NCBI GenBank assembly: GCA_000708835.1
Contig: DF236983.1
Span: forward strand, 259,558 to 323,557
DNA length: 64,000 nt
From: Klebsormidium nitens
Lineage: Eukaryota > Streptophyta > Klebsormidiophyceae > Klebsormidiales > Klebsormidiaceae
Direction of reading: 5' to 3'
Shown here: positions 1-11,205 of the stretch, piece after piece
Layout of the letters: each line of letters begins with the position of its first letter
How positions within the stretch are numbered: position 1 is the first letter of the stretch
Program-made: the position numbers and the translations under genes
The notes under the pieces: generated by a model
What the model saw: the letters and a program-made list of their open reading frames with translations, nothing else
What the model was told of the DNA's origin: nothing
The model's database searches: none

Positions 1-463
1 TTCGATCGTCCAAGTGTACCGTGGCATCTTATTTCACCTTCCTCGAGGTTAGGATCAAGACTCAGTGCAGACTACATGAGACGTCGATTGCTTAATGCAA
101 GAACGCGTTTAAGAAATCAAGCTCATCAGGACAATTTGTGACCAGCCTCACTGAGCTGCTTGAAGCCCAATCGAGTACAAAGGAATTGAAAGAGAGAACT
201 ACGTGTTTAAAGATAGCGTCTGCCCGATCCTGCTTTGTCCAATCACAGATGCAGAGTTTCTCTTATTTGTCAGACCGGATAGACAGGCAGAGTTTCTCTT
301 ATTTGTCAGACCGGATAGACAGGCCTACTACGAATCCTACTGTCAGCTGCAATGATAAGCTGGTGCACATGCGGATTTAGACTGCAAAATGTGGCGAACC
401 ATCAACACTCATTACCTGGGAGTTCAGGCTCAGTGTGTGGGGGCCAAGTCTCCTCAAATCACT
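1..463. other. 3' flank of the coiled-coil gene
   Basis: No convincing coding exon was seen here. It lies downstream of the minus-strand stop codon at 464-466 and probably holds that gene's 3' UTR. Its only obvious structure is the tandem duplication at 252-323. Confidence 0.4.
252..323. repeat. 36-bp tandem duplication
   Basis: Two adjacent, identical 36-base copies, each starting cagagtttctcttatttgtc and ending gatagacagg (252-287 and 288-323). It is not inside a predicted exon. The perfect identity suggests a recent duplication. Confidence 0.9.
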
Positions 464-2891
464 TTACTCCTCAAAGTCAATGTCTTCAAACCCCTCAGCG
501 CTATCCTCCAGTATCGTGCCCAGTGACTTTCGCAGGACACTGATGGACTTGGCTTCCTGCAGGATCAGCTGAGGGCGTCAGCTTGTTGTCGTTCCCCTTG
601 CCGTTCGCAGGCACACAAGGCCCCCTTTCGACGTGGTCGACTTCGTACGTGAAAATCGAAATTGTGCAGTACCTTTTCTTGAAACGACTTTTCAAAAGTA
701 CGCATGAGAACTCGGTTTGAACCACAGCCACTCCGCCATGTCCTGGGGATGACTAAGCTTCGACGCAAGAACCTGATCGTAATAACGCGATTGGAAGCAC
801 AAAGAGTTCAACCTGACGGGTCGTTTCGAAGCGAAGTTGGTGGGAATGATCTCAAAACGCTTGTTAGTCTTTGTGAATCTCACCCGCTTCTGCTTTGAGA
901 GAATCTCTTCGGCCTCCCGAAGCTTCTCAGTACACAGTTTCTGAAGGTTTGCGTACTCGGTCTTGTCTTTTCTCCCTGCGGCGGATGATTCAGCGGGTCA
1001 AATGGGAGCAGTAATACTTGTTTGTTTGACAGGATACTTCCAAAGCAGCCGATCGAATCCGGAAAAGTGGCACGGATTCAGAGAGTACCATTAGAAGCAT
1101 GAGCATGATCACAAGTGACCTTGATTGAGAGACCTTCTTGGCCTTCGCAATTGTTTTGCTTTCAAAGAGTATGAATTCAATCTCTGAGCAGCAGTAGCGT
1201 CTTTCTTACTCTGTTGTTCAATCTTCCTGTCGAGCTTCTCCTTGAAGCTCTCGTACTCCGCGACTATTTTCTCGCGCTCCTGCAGATCAGGTCTTGCATG
1301 ATGTTACTTATGCTGGTCAATGTTTTCAAAAACACAAGCTCCCCCACCTTTTTCAGCATGATTGCCTTCCATGTGCAAGGAATCCTGCTGCAATTACTAC
1401 ACATCAAGAAAAGCATTTACACGAAAGCTGAGGCTTTTGTGGGCAAAGAGACACTGGCTATGGTGTTGAAGGACTTACCGTGTGAAATTTGTTGCAAGAA
1501 GCTTGGAATTTCTTTGCTTCTTTCTCAAACGACTCTGTGACGTGTTTCAGTCTCGCCTCGTACTACAGAAGAAAAGATGCAGGTAAGCAATAGAATCTGC
1601 GCTTCTGGACAACATCGAGTCTAGAAGAAACACAAAATCGCTCCTTAAGAGCCCGATCCCATGGAATTCCAGAAAGAGCAGGTGAATGAGAAAACACCAT
1701 TCCAAAGGCTCGCAGGAGACAGCTTTTTGTTCATATTAGGATCCTCTCAATCCGGTTCTTGGTTATCCGGTTCTTGGATCTCCGCAATACACATTCCTTA
1801 ACAAGTCAGGCGTTCTGCCGCTCACCTGACGAGTAGTCTCGACGCACTTTCTCAGGTTTGAGTTCTCGTTTCCAGCCTTCACTATTGCCGCGTCTATGGC
1901 GGTCTTCACCTCTTTGGTCAAGCTGCACAAGAAAATAGTCACTATTATCCGCACGCACAGTCCACGGATTCTCAAGGGAATTCACTCTCACTGTTCCAGA
2001 TCATGAATCATTTGAACAGAGGCTGCTTCATGCAACAGGAGTTTCTTTGAGCTCACCTGGCTAGGCGCTCCGAACTCAGCTTTTTTGAGCTGGCCTGCGA
2101 CTTTTCCTTGACAGACTGAGCACAACGGAGGAGATGGATTCATGATATCTGAGATATTGTCAGCAGGGCATGGAAAAGCAATTCCAGGTTTCTAGAGATA
2201 CGATAATATAAACATTGTTATCAGGGTGCTCTCGAGGTTGCAAGGGTAGCGCCTACATAACAAAATGGAAGCGATCCGACTTCGACTGATCGAGCTCGAC
2301 GTGTCAATTCAAATGACAAGATGCGAGCAAGTCAAAGCGAGATTTGATTCTTTCATTGGTACTTTCTGTTGTAAATGCTCCCTCGAGCTCCAACAATTTG
2401 TTGGGTTGAATGTTACTTACCTCTATCGCCTTCAGGATGCCCTTAATATCCCTGCAGATTGAGCTAGAGCATTCACCCTAACTCAAGACTTTGATTTCTG
2501 ATGGTTCACCATTGAAAGGTGAATTATTTCAAGCATCTGCATGTCGATCCTTCTCATGATGAATTGCTACAAAACAGAGTATCAGCGTCAACTTAGAATC
2601 GTTGCATTTGATGGAGTACCCTTTGAATCAATGTCATCGTAGCCAAACTCTGCAATTTCTATCTATCTAAACGCAATTGATTCAGTTCAGATGCAGAAGA
2701 ACCATAGAGCGATTAAGCAGATTGTTTAAGAAGCATTGCGTACATAGCATTGGAAGCTAGCGGGTGAATGAGCACCTTGACAATCCAAAGTCGTCCTGAC
2801 TGTCATCTTCGATCTTTGACTTCTTTTCTGGTACCCTTTCTGGCTCTTTTGCGTCCTTCCTCGTTCGTTTACCGGCTGCTTCAGTCGCCAT
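464..2891 (-). CDS. Small coiled-coil protein, possible SYCP3/ASY4-type axis protein
   Basis: I recognise no certain family. The start ATG at 2889-2891 opens a basic and acidic N-terminus (MATEAAGKRTRKDAKEPERV, then acidic DDSQDDFG), which looks nuclear. Later exons with good splice sites include 2620-2649 (FGYDDIDSK), one near 2412-2448 (DIKGILKAIE), one near 1825-1925 (KEVKTAIDAAIVKAGNENS), one near 1213-1275 (IVAEYESFKEKLDRKIEQQ) and one near 880-985 (LQKLCTEKLREAEEILSKQK). All are rich in Lys, Glu and Leu, typical of a coiled coil. The last exon ends SVLRKSLGTILEDS and then acidic FEDIDFEE before the stop at 464-466. The DI..L start of the helix and the VRKSL-type end resemble the Cor1/SYCP3 family; this is inference from memory. 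Exon 1 to exon 2 phase does not join cleanly, so a small exon or a different donor is missing from my model. Confidence 0.5.
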
Positions 2892-3768
2892 CTTTTAGAA
2901 AATGGTCAGTTGCAAATTTGATCCAACTCAGACTGTCCTACCACTTGCAGCTAAAGATCGACGGTCGTACACCTGATTGCGGCAGCTGACGTCGTCTTCA
3001 GAGCCTACTTAATCTGCCATTATACCTTTGTTCAAACGTTGGATTGCTTAGAACAGATTCATTAGAAATAAGAGACGATCTAGAAGCAGCAAAGAGGACT
3101 GCAACTTACTCGTGTCAGTAAACCGAAAAGAGCAGAGTTTGCCCTTTAGAAGCCCTTGACCTTGCGAAGCGCTTGTTTTTCAGGAGCATCTACACCAAGT
3201 TTCATCCCTTGCTTTCTTGTCCGCTCCGCTAAGCATTTTCGCTTACGGTTTTATGATGCGCTGCGCTTGCTGAAGTTCTACTTTGCAGTTGATTTGTGAA
3301 CCCTTGCAATTTAAGTAACTATTGGTCATACTTATATGTAAGAGCTGCTCGAAAGGATCTCATCTAGTGTGGTTTCAGAAGTCCAAGTCAACCATTCAAT
3401 CTGGACCGTCCGATCAAGAGTCTACATGTTCTGCTCTAGCTGGGCTCGACCCAGCCTGAGTCTGAGACTCAAAGACAGAGACTTCGCATCAGGCTTAGCG
3501 CAACAGAACAGATTGTGGTCCCCGGCACTGGCAGGGATCCTATTCATCGACCGAAGTCTCTGAGCTTGATCATACCGACATCAATTCAAGGTGGAGGAGT
3601 GATTGAGAGGACAAGCCCCACTTTAATGGCACTGCGGCTCAAGTCTTAGTGTTGGGAGAACCTTCTCCTTAGAACTGCTGTTGCATTAGTTCCGAAGGTT
3701 CTGCAAGATTCAGCCGTAAAGTATCAGGAAAGAATCTGGAAGCTTTTGGTTAACCCTTTGAAGCTTTC
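2892..3768. promoter_or_regulatory. Shared upstream region of two divergent genes
   Basis: About 880 bases separate the start codons of the minus-strand coiled-coil gene and the plus-strand kleisin-like gene. It should contain both promoters and 5' UTRs. I could not assign a TATA box or a named motif with confidence. An open frame at 3369-3563 has no coding character. Confidence 0.4.
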
Positions 3769-6700
3769 ATGGGAGCAGGTAAATGAGGCCCTAGCTGATT
3801 AGGTCAAGTAAGCTTTGCCTCTGAACATGGGGAACGAGAATCCTGCAGGCCGTCGCCGTATGAACTACAAAATCAAGTCAGTTCGAAATGAAGATGGAGG
3901 AACCGCCTACTCAATCCTCGCTTGCGCAGATGACGTCGAAGCACGCCGGCACAAGAGAGATCCCTGGGGGGCAAAGTTCGTCAACATCGCGCTCTCTTCC
4001 TTCAACCAACCGGTCAGTCATAAAGTCTTCAACTCGAGCAAGTTGTACAAGTTGTACAAGTTGCTACTTGACTGAACATATCAAGACAGAATTCTTCATC
4101 TGGCCTCAGAGCCACCCATGCCAAATCACTGAGGAATAATAAGTTGTAATGTCACCATCACGAAACGCAGTTATATTACTCTGCAGGGAGCTGATGAGGG
4201 CCAAAATGATACTGAAGTCGGAAGGCGTGAGGTGGAAATTGCCTCCACGAACGTTCACGTTCGTGTTGAGCTGATCAAATGCATGAAAGGTAAGCAGAAT
4301 ACAAGCGTGAGCAGATTATATTGCACGAAGCCGGACTGAAATGGGGCAATGCTAATGGATCACTGCAATTATTAAAAAGTGCAGAAGCTGACATTTCCGT
4401 GACCTTCTCTTGCAGATAATTTGGCCAAAACTACTGCAGAAGCGGTGAAGCATCACAAATCCGTGCGTCGAAATACAAAGAAGAATGGAAGAAAGGGAAG
4501 AAACGGCACAGTGGAAGTGGATGAGATGGAGGAAAGAGGTGAAGAGCGTGAAGAGGCAGCGGGTACGAGGCAATTTGATCGTTGGCAAACCACTTCCCAC
4601 AGGACCATGATCTGCTCTCTCCTCTTCTCCTTCGCGTCTTCCCACAACTTTGAGAGCCTGCAATTCAGTAGGACTTTGGGTGCTCATGCTTAACGGCTAT
4701 CAGTCAGCGGCTGCCGATGCAAATACTGACACGAGAGAAGCAGGGACATTTTGGAAACATTTTCTCTTCACTTCTCAATTGAAGCTCTCTCTTCCCGGCC
4801 CGTAATTCAACAGGTGAAGGGAATCAGACGAAGGAAGACTCCAGCCGCGTCTTCGTCTGTGAGGAAACATATGAGAGGCTCAGAGCACTCAACGTGCTGC
4901 CACCTTCCGACGATGTGGTGGAGCCAGCTGCATCTATGCCGGTCAATCTGGGGCTCCAACAAGTTGCTGACAGCCTGGTAAGGCTGCCAAGCAATCCAGT
5001 CATTGAACAACTTTTTCATCTTCGAATTGTCAATTACACATCTATAATAGCACCTAGCAGTCTAATACGCTTCCCTGAAAGCACACATTTTCTAAGCTTA
5101 CAGCAGCCTGCAGAAGCTCCAACATCATGAGCCCCTCTTCTTCCGCAGGAAGGTCTGTCATGCCCTAATTTCCTTCCGGAGAGCGACCTATGCTTCGACC
5201 TCGAGAAAGAAGCTGGAGAGACACTCGAATCTGTCATCGAGAAGTAAGAGGCATGACATTCAGTAATATTATCTTGTGCTTTTCGTGATGTCCTGTTGTG
5301 GATTGAAACGCGGGCTATGAGCAATCCCCAGAACCGAGGCCCTCTAGTGTTTCGAATCGAAGCTAACTTACAGCTGCAAACCATCTAGTTTGCGACTGTA
5401 AGATAGCCGAGAACTATGTTCTGCTTGTCTATGCAGCGACACGGCGAGTTTCTTTTCTTTGCAGATTGTTTCCGTCCGGGGTGTTTACAGCTCCATCTGC
5501 TGCTATCGAGCGTGAAGCAGCAGAGCAGCTCGTGGATCTGCGTCCCTTCGAGCATCTAATCCTTCCCGTTACCAAGCACCTTACACTGGGGGAATCCGAC
5601 GAAGACGTATCAGTAGATGGAGAAAATTTTGAACACTTTCTGTCCCACGCTGACAGCGGAGTGGAGGAGAAACCCCAGCAACATTCCATCTTTGAGAGGG
5701 AGGCGTTTGAACAGTGGCTGCAAGATCAAGGCGGCCGGAGGTTACAGACGGAAGCCAGGCCCAAAGAGTCGATCACTTTCCAGCCGCCAGCTTCAATTGG
5801 TGATCAACTTGAGCGCTCGCACGACGGAGGCACGAACGTAAACGAGACGGAAGCTTACGTCTCGCCCAGCCAGTACCAACTAGCCGCTCTTGAAGAGCAG
5901 CCTGAGAAAACGTCAGGAAATAGTTACTATCTAGATCCGGAAGAGGATTTGGAAGAAGTCCCTTTCACAGAGGACTTTGATCCAGTCGAACAGTTCGAGC
6001 AGGAGATGATCGATCCAGCGAGCCCTCACAACCTAGAAGCAGAGTCAGAACGACCTAGCAAAATGTACAATGACCGCCCACCGTCAAAGCCTCCTAGTTT
6101 TGATCAGGACCAGCCCTTTCGCCCGCAATTCAAGCAGCGAAAGACGTTTGCGGCTCTAGAACTGATCGTCAAAGAACATTCTGAGGTCCCTCTGGAAGAA
6201 GTCCCTCCGGAGGTGAACCCGGAAAACCCTTCAGAGGCGTCTCAGCAGTTTGAAGGGACTCGTCTGAATGCAAACCCAATCAGACCTTCGTTCAAACCCT
6301 TGAGAAGTTCTAGGCTTCTGGAGAGGCTAGAAGAAGCCATTCAGAAGGAAGAAGTAGAGGAGAACATCGAGTCGTTCGACGTAGAAGAGAAGGAGAACCA
6401 TCCACCGGAGCCCGAGGAAGGCGAGCAGGAGCATAAAAACGCAGCGAGTCCAAAGCAGGGAGCTTTTGATATCAGATTCGAGGAAGAAGGAGAAGTCTAC
6501 TTGCCCACTCCAAAGTCAAAGACAAGAAATCCAAAGGGAGGCGGGTCCAAGAAGAAGGTAAAATTAGCCGAATCGCTTTTCACCGGCCTCATTTATTTTA
6601 TTGAACAAGCAGCTTCCGTCAGAAAGCTTCTTATTGTTGCTTGTGCGGAACCATGGACTCAGCTAAGCCCCAACCATCCGCTGTCCCAGACAAGAAGTCT

Positions 6701-9700
6701 ACTGACTGTGAGTCTCCGGCATATGTTGCAGTTGAACAGAACAGATCTGGTGATCGCCATCAGCGAGAGGGATGTGTACGAAGCAAAGCAGTATCAGAGA
6801 CGGCCGCTGGGGAAGCAGAAGATCTATAAGTAAGTGTTTCTGAGGACTGGGCTCCAAAAATATCCGTCCTCGACTTGATGAAGCAATTAAGAACCTGATC
6901 GTTTTTGAAAAATGTCTTCATGGATTTTAGTCCGACACAAAGACCGTCTTACGGAAGCCTACAACAGCAAGCGAATCTGCACGATTGTCTAGAGACTCAT
7001 CATGCTTGTTTTGCAGGCCGGTCAAGGACTTTGAGCAGCTTTTGTTGGCTCCTGAGCCCGAGAGCGTGAGCTTCGACGATTACGCAGGCGGCAATCGGGA
7101 CGAGAAGCCCTTGCTTCCAGAGCTGGTTCTGGAACCCGGCATGTTCAAACGGGCACTGTCAAGACGTGAGCACTCTGTCCGTTCATTCGGCATCGCTACT
7201 TGTGGGAATGTATTTTGAAAAGAGTCTCTTTGGAGCATGCCTCTTTTATCTTTGGGTCGCCTTCATGGCAGCTATCAATTACACGGGTCGGCTAAGTCGA
7301 GGATTCTGTGACGCAGCGATCGACGACTTCCACCATTACCGCAAGCTGTTGTTGACGGACCCTTTCAAGGTACGAGATCTAAGTTTCAAAATTTCCAGCG
7401 CGGAATAAGTTCCGCAGATGGGCGCTCAGTCACTTATCTTAGAATCTGTGGCCTGGATTTGATACTCACGCAATTGATGATCGTTTTGCTCAATTTTTGG
7501 AGCGCAGTCCCCAGAGTCACTTTTTTGGGAACGGTGGATATGGTCTACAAAGGTGCCCGCTGATATGAGAAATCCATCCCCGGTGCGTTTTCCAGCTACC
7601 GGGCTGCTTCAAAGCTGACGAAAGCGCTCAAGAGCCCGTCGGGAACGCCGGGGACGAGCTTCCAGACACCCCGCCGCCTGCTCCGTCGTGGCCAGCCCCC
7701 TGGGACCCTGAAAGGCTGGATCGAAGGGCTAATCCGGCAGAGGGTGAGTGAGAGCTTCTCAAACCCGGTAAAACCAGCTCCAAATCCTCAATCTCTCTTC
7801 AAAGCAGCTTCCTTAGAAAGGGCTCTAGATCATGTGCATGCAAACTTATCGGGGGATCACATAGGTACACGCAGCTCTTGCTGTTCGATTGGAAGTACTT
7901 AAGCAAACCGGATCGTTTTCCGCACTGATATTTCCAGTTCAAACGGAGTCCTGAACGTTTGCTAGTTGGCACTCCTCGCAGGGGAGGCCTCTTTGGACGC
8001 TCCGCCGCGAGACGCCTACGTGACTCAGCAGGGGACAGAAGAGGAGTTTCTAGATGGACCAGGTGCTACATGGCAAGAAGTTGGTAAGGAAGCACGAGCC
8101 ACCAGGTTGATGCTGATCGCTTGGTAACTTTCCGTCCTCATTAAAGTCCTGGCACGCTAATATGGTCCACAGGGGAGATTTCAAGCTTTCCGTTCCGCTC
8201 CGGTCTTAGAAAGCCAACTTCATCACCGAGGCAGCCGGACCGGGCGGACCGACCGACCGCCGGACCGCGTCATCGAGCAGGTCTTGGCTGCCGGACCAGG
8301 CAGACCGACCGACCGCCGGACCACATGTCAGGCTGTGCGACCCTGGTCGGACCAGTCGGACCGACCGACCGCCGGACCGCACCTCCCATTCTGCCCCAGT
8401 CCGGCAGTCGGTCGGTCCGGCAAGGTTTCACCCTGGGTCTCAATCTTGGGTCGGCTACCGGTACCTGTACGCCGGCAGGTCGCACAGACCAGCCAGACCG
8501 ACCGAGCGCTGGACCGAGCCGGATAACCCTAACACGTTCCGCCAAGGCCCTACCCGAACCCACCCTAACCGCCTAGTTAACCCCACCAAGGTCACAGGGA
8601 GGCTTGCAACAAACTAAAAACCTAAGGCAAGGTGACTAACCCTAAGTTCTAACCCTAACCCGTCCCGCCGTGGGCTCACCCATACCCACCCTAACCCCCC
8701 CGCTAACCCCACCAAAGTCACTCGGGCGATCGGTCGGTCTATGAGCTCCCCGGAGTCCAGCCGATAGTCACCAATCAATCATGAATTGAATACTGAATTA
8801 AATAAAGAAATTCTTGAACTTTCCGCCGCCAGAAAAGCACCGGAACAGGGGACCGGAGCTTGAATTCTCCCCTGTGGACCAGATTAGCGGGCCCCTACAT
8901 TAAAGCCTGTTCCACGGTATCCAATCGGATATATGACGCCTTCTTCAAAAGCAGCGCTGGTCTCCGTTAGCGAGTCAAAGCTGATACTCGTAGGATAGAC
9001 GCAATATGTTTCTTCATAATGCGACGGATCGTGAAGCGACTCCAGAAACGTCCAAAAGCACCGTAATGAAACGTTCCAATCTTTCTCTCAATCTGTGCGC
9101 AGACTTTGACACCCACTTCGACGCCGTCAGCGGCTCCCCAAACCATCCCGAACAATCGGGCGCAGTTCCATACGGCGACGAGGCCCCTCAGTTCTCCGCA
9201 CGAGAGCCGCCCACAGCACCACCGGGTGACACCCAAATCCCCCCGGGCGCTACCCCGGTCGGAAACAAGCAGCTGACACTGGCCGGTCGGAAACGGTACC
9301 GACTGGAGCAGATGGTAGCGGAGGCAGTAGAAGCAGAGAGACGGGCCTGGCAGGAGCGGCTGAAGCGACAGGACCTGGGGCCGGTCTCGGCGGCGCTGCT
9401 CAAGGGACTGGGTGACGCACACAGGGAGGGGCGGCGGACGTCAGCAGAGGTCACGTGCCTGACGATGGGACAACTGGCGCGGAGGTGCTTCGGGCGAGGT
9501 GGGTCGAGCCTAGATCTCCTGTTTTGCGGAGACTTTAAAGGGTTTGAGAAGAGATGTTTGACGACATGAGGAGTTCTGTTTAGAGAAGCTGAGTCGTGAC
9601 GTTTCCGGAATCGCGCTTCAATCCATAAAAGAAACTACAAGTTTTCACTTAAGTGTATGAATCTTCTTGTCTCATCAATGGATGCTTTCGGATCGCAGAT

Positions 9701-10128
9701 GGGCTTACGGAGTCAGCGGACGCATCGCCTCATCGCTGCTTCGTCGCCCTGCTTCACGTTGCGACGCAGCACAACATTGGGGGCAGCCAGGTATTGCGCC
9801 GAACCAATTATGTGCCTCTAGCTTTGGAAGGCATGGCGCAAACGTAGTTCCCAAATCTACAGAACCGACTCTCTGCGCTCGCAAATCAAGGCGCTGTATG
9901 TACAGGGTTTGAAGTTCTCCGTCTTCCCATGTGTTTGTGGAGGAGCTACTTAACTGCCTCTTGACACCTTTGCGGACTCTAAAAGCTACACACTTGCAGG
10001 ATAAGCCTGTCAATTTGGATTTGTCCAACTTGCAGGCAAGCAGCATGGCGAGGTGCTCCATCCGCCTGCATAATCCTGGGTCGAAAATTGAAGAGGTAGT
10101 GATATCGGTTGTTCGGGAGAGCTCTTAA
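3769..10128 (+). CDS. 17-exon protein with kleisin-like C-terminus (candidate condensin CAP-H/H2)
   Basis: Predicted exons: 3769-3778, 3849-4012, 4187-4289, 4416-4562, 4814-4977, 5149-5243, 5465-6557, 6732-6829, 7017-7165, 7317-7369, 7508-7552, 7596-7743, 7982-8083, 8173-8280, 9103-9498, 9699-9790 and 10000-10128. Every junction has AG/GT borders and the phase carries through without a stop, giving about 1031 residues. The middle is acidic and disordered (5465-6557: many Glu/Asp/Pro). Near the end are a predicted helix (RYRLEQMVAEAVEAERRAWQ), then HRCFVALLHVATQHNI and VNLDLSNLQ. This spacing resembles the winged-helix C-terminus of kleisins, where a cFxxLLhLAn helix is followed by a short strand. 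If correct, the protein would bridge SMC ATPase heads in chromosomes. I do not recognise the kleisin N-terminal helices, so the family call is tentative; the gene structure is more certain. Exon 8173 could instead end near 8204. Confidence 0.55.
4039..4063. repeat. 9-bp short tandem repeat
   Basis: Three copies of caagttgta-like units (caagttgtacaagttgta...) in an intron of the kleisin-like gene. No function is visible. Confidence 0.7.
8228..8520. repeat. GGACCGACCGACC minisatellite
   Basis: Repeated and diverged units built on ggaccgaccgaccgccggac occur about five times, interleaved with short unique stretches. The first copies lie within or at the donor of the predicted exon 8173-8280; the rest are in the following intron. 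The unit keeps an open frame through to a stop near 8576, so intron retention would add a Pro/Arg/Thr-rich tail. Confidence 0.8.
8523..8720. repeat. Degenerate CCCTAA interstitial telomere-like array
   Basis: Scattered ccctaac and ctaaccctaa units, with cgccaagg/cccaccaaggtcac spacers occurring twice. They resemble degenerate TTAGGG-type telomere repeats on the opposite strand. They sit inside an intron of the kleisin-like gene, next to the minisatellite. Confidence 0.6.
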
Positions 10129-11205
10129 GCCACGCACGTAAGCCTGCGTGCAAAGCGCTTTCCAGAGGGACTGCGATCCGGATGAGAGATGCTCATGTAA
10201 AGCTCGAGTACAGGTACTGGTCAGCCTGCCATCACGTTCTCATTGTGCCAGCATGAATGACGCGATCATTCATAAAAGGCTAGCTACAGACGTGCATGCA
10301 CCTTATTTGTCTTGCGCGCGCGCGCCCCGGCTCCACATGCAGTGAAATAGTCAATCTTGTTCTGACGAAGTTAACGAAGTTCGGTCATGCATGAACTAAC
10401 AACACTTGTCGCACATTGGAAATTGCGAGGCATGAAATAAAGATGCACAGTGATGGCCACGCCTTTAGAATTGTTCGCAGACCGTCCATGCACATGCAAT
10501 CGTACGGAGTCAATCCAATGCTCATATGTCATGAAGCTGGCTATTCGACATCGAGTTCGCCCAGCCGGCCTTTTGTCGGAGTCCGGCTCTTCATGAGATC
10601 TCCGGGCCCTTGACGGTGGGTTCAAGAACTGAATATATTGTTGCCGCAGGTAAGAAGGAGGTCGACTCGAACATCGAGCTCTGAAATGCTTACACAATGT
10701 CAAATGTACACTCCTTGCGGTCAATGGCTGGCAGGCTGGCGAAAGGCTGCAGTGCGCACTACTCAAGTACATGCGGGTAGCCGGTCTGTGCATCGGACTG
10801 CCATAGCGGCCCGTGACTTCGTGCCTGTTTGTACAAGTACAACCCGTTCCCTACAAAGTACACACGCACTCCTACTTTCCAACTATTTGACGAAGGGTCT
10901 CAATGAACGCGCCTCGTTCGGCCGGTTCCTGCACAAAAACAGCAGGCTGAGAAGCAATGCATGGCACAGGATCGACAGGGACAGCATCTCGACCTTTCGA
11001 AGCGTTTGTCAGTCAGGAGTGACCACTTCAGAAAGTAAACAAAGACCTCCTGACCAACCGTGCCGTCACGGGAACATATGGTGTGGCCCGTTGATGACCC
11101 GCAATCCGTGTACATGTTCGACTTTGAGAAGGGGTCTGAACAAAGACGCACGGAATGGCGCGGCGCTTTATTGATGCGAAGAAAGGCTGTGCAAACACAC
11201 TCTGG
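10129..11205. other. Convergent intergenic region
   Basis: Between the stop of the plus-strand kleisin-like gene and the 3' end of the minus-strand ACCase. Several short open frames occur on both strands (for example 10371-10793 minus and 10638-11174 plus), but none shows splice-supported or family-like coding. A short gcgcgcgcgc tract lies near 10314-10324. It probably contains two 3' UTRs. Confidence 0.5.

Noticed and set aside
3888-4139. Alternative frame over exon 3849-4012
   Set aside because: It would run into a stop in the next exon (phase 1 into 4187), while the chosen frame stays open through all exons.
6623-6707. Possible extra exon in the kleisin-like gene
   Set aside because: 85 bases long; its phase does not fit between exons 5465-6557 and 6732-6829.
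8967-9422. Minus-strand 151-residue frame
   Set aside because: Antisense to exon 9103-9498 of the kleisin-like gene, whose phases fit on both sides.
10371-11174. Opposed 140- and 178-residue frames in the convergent gap
   Set aside because: No coding signature, splice support, or family resemblance; likely chance open frames.
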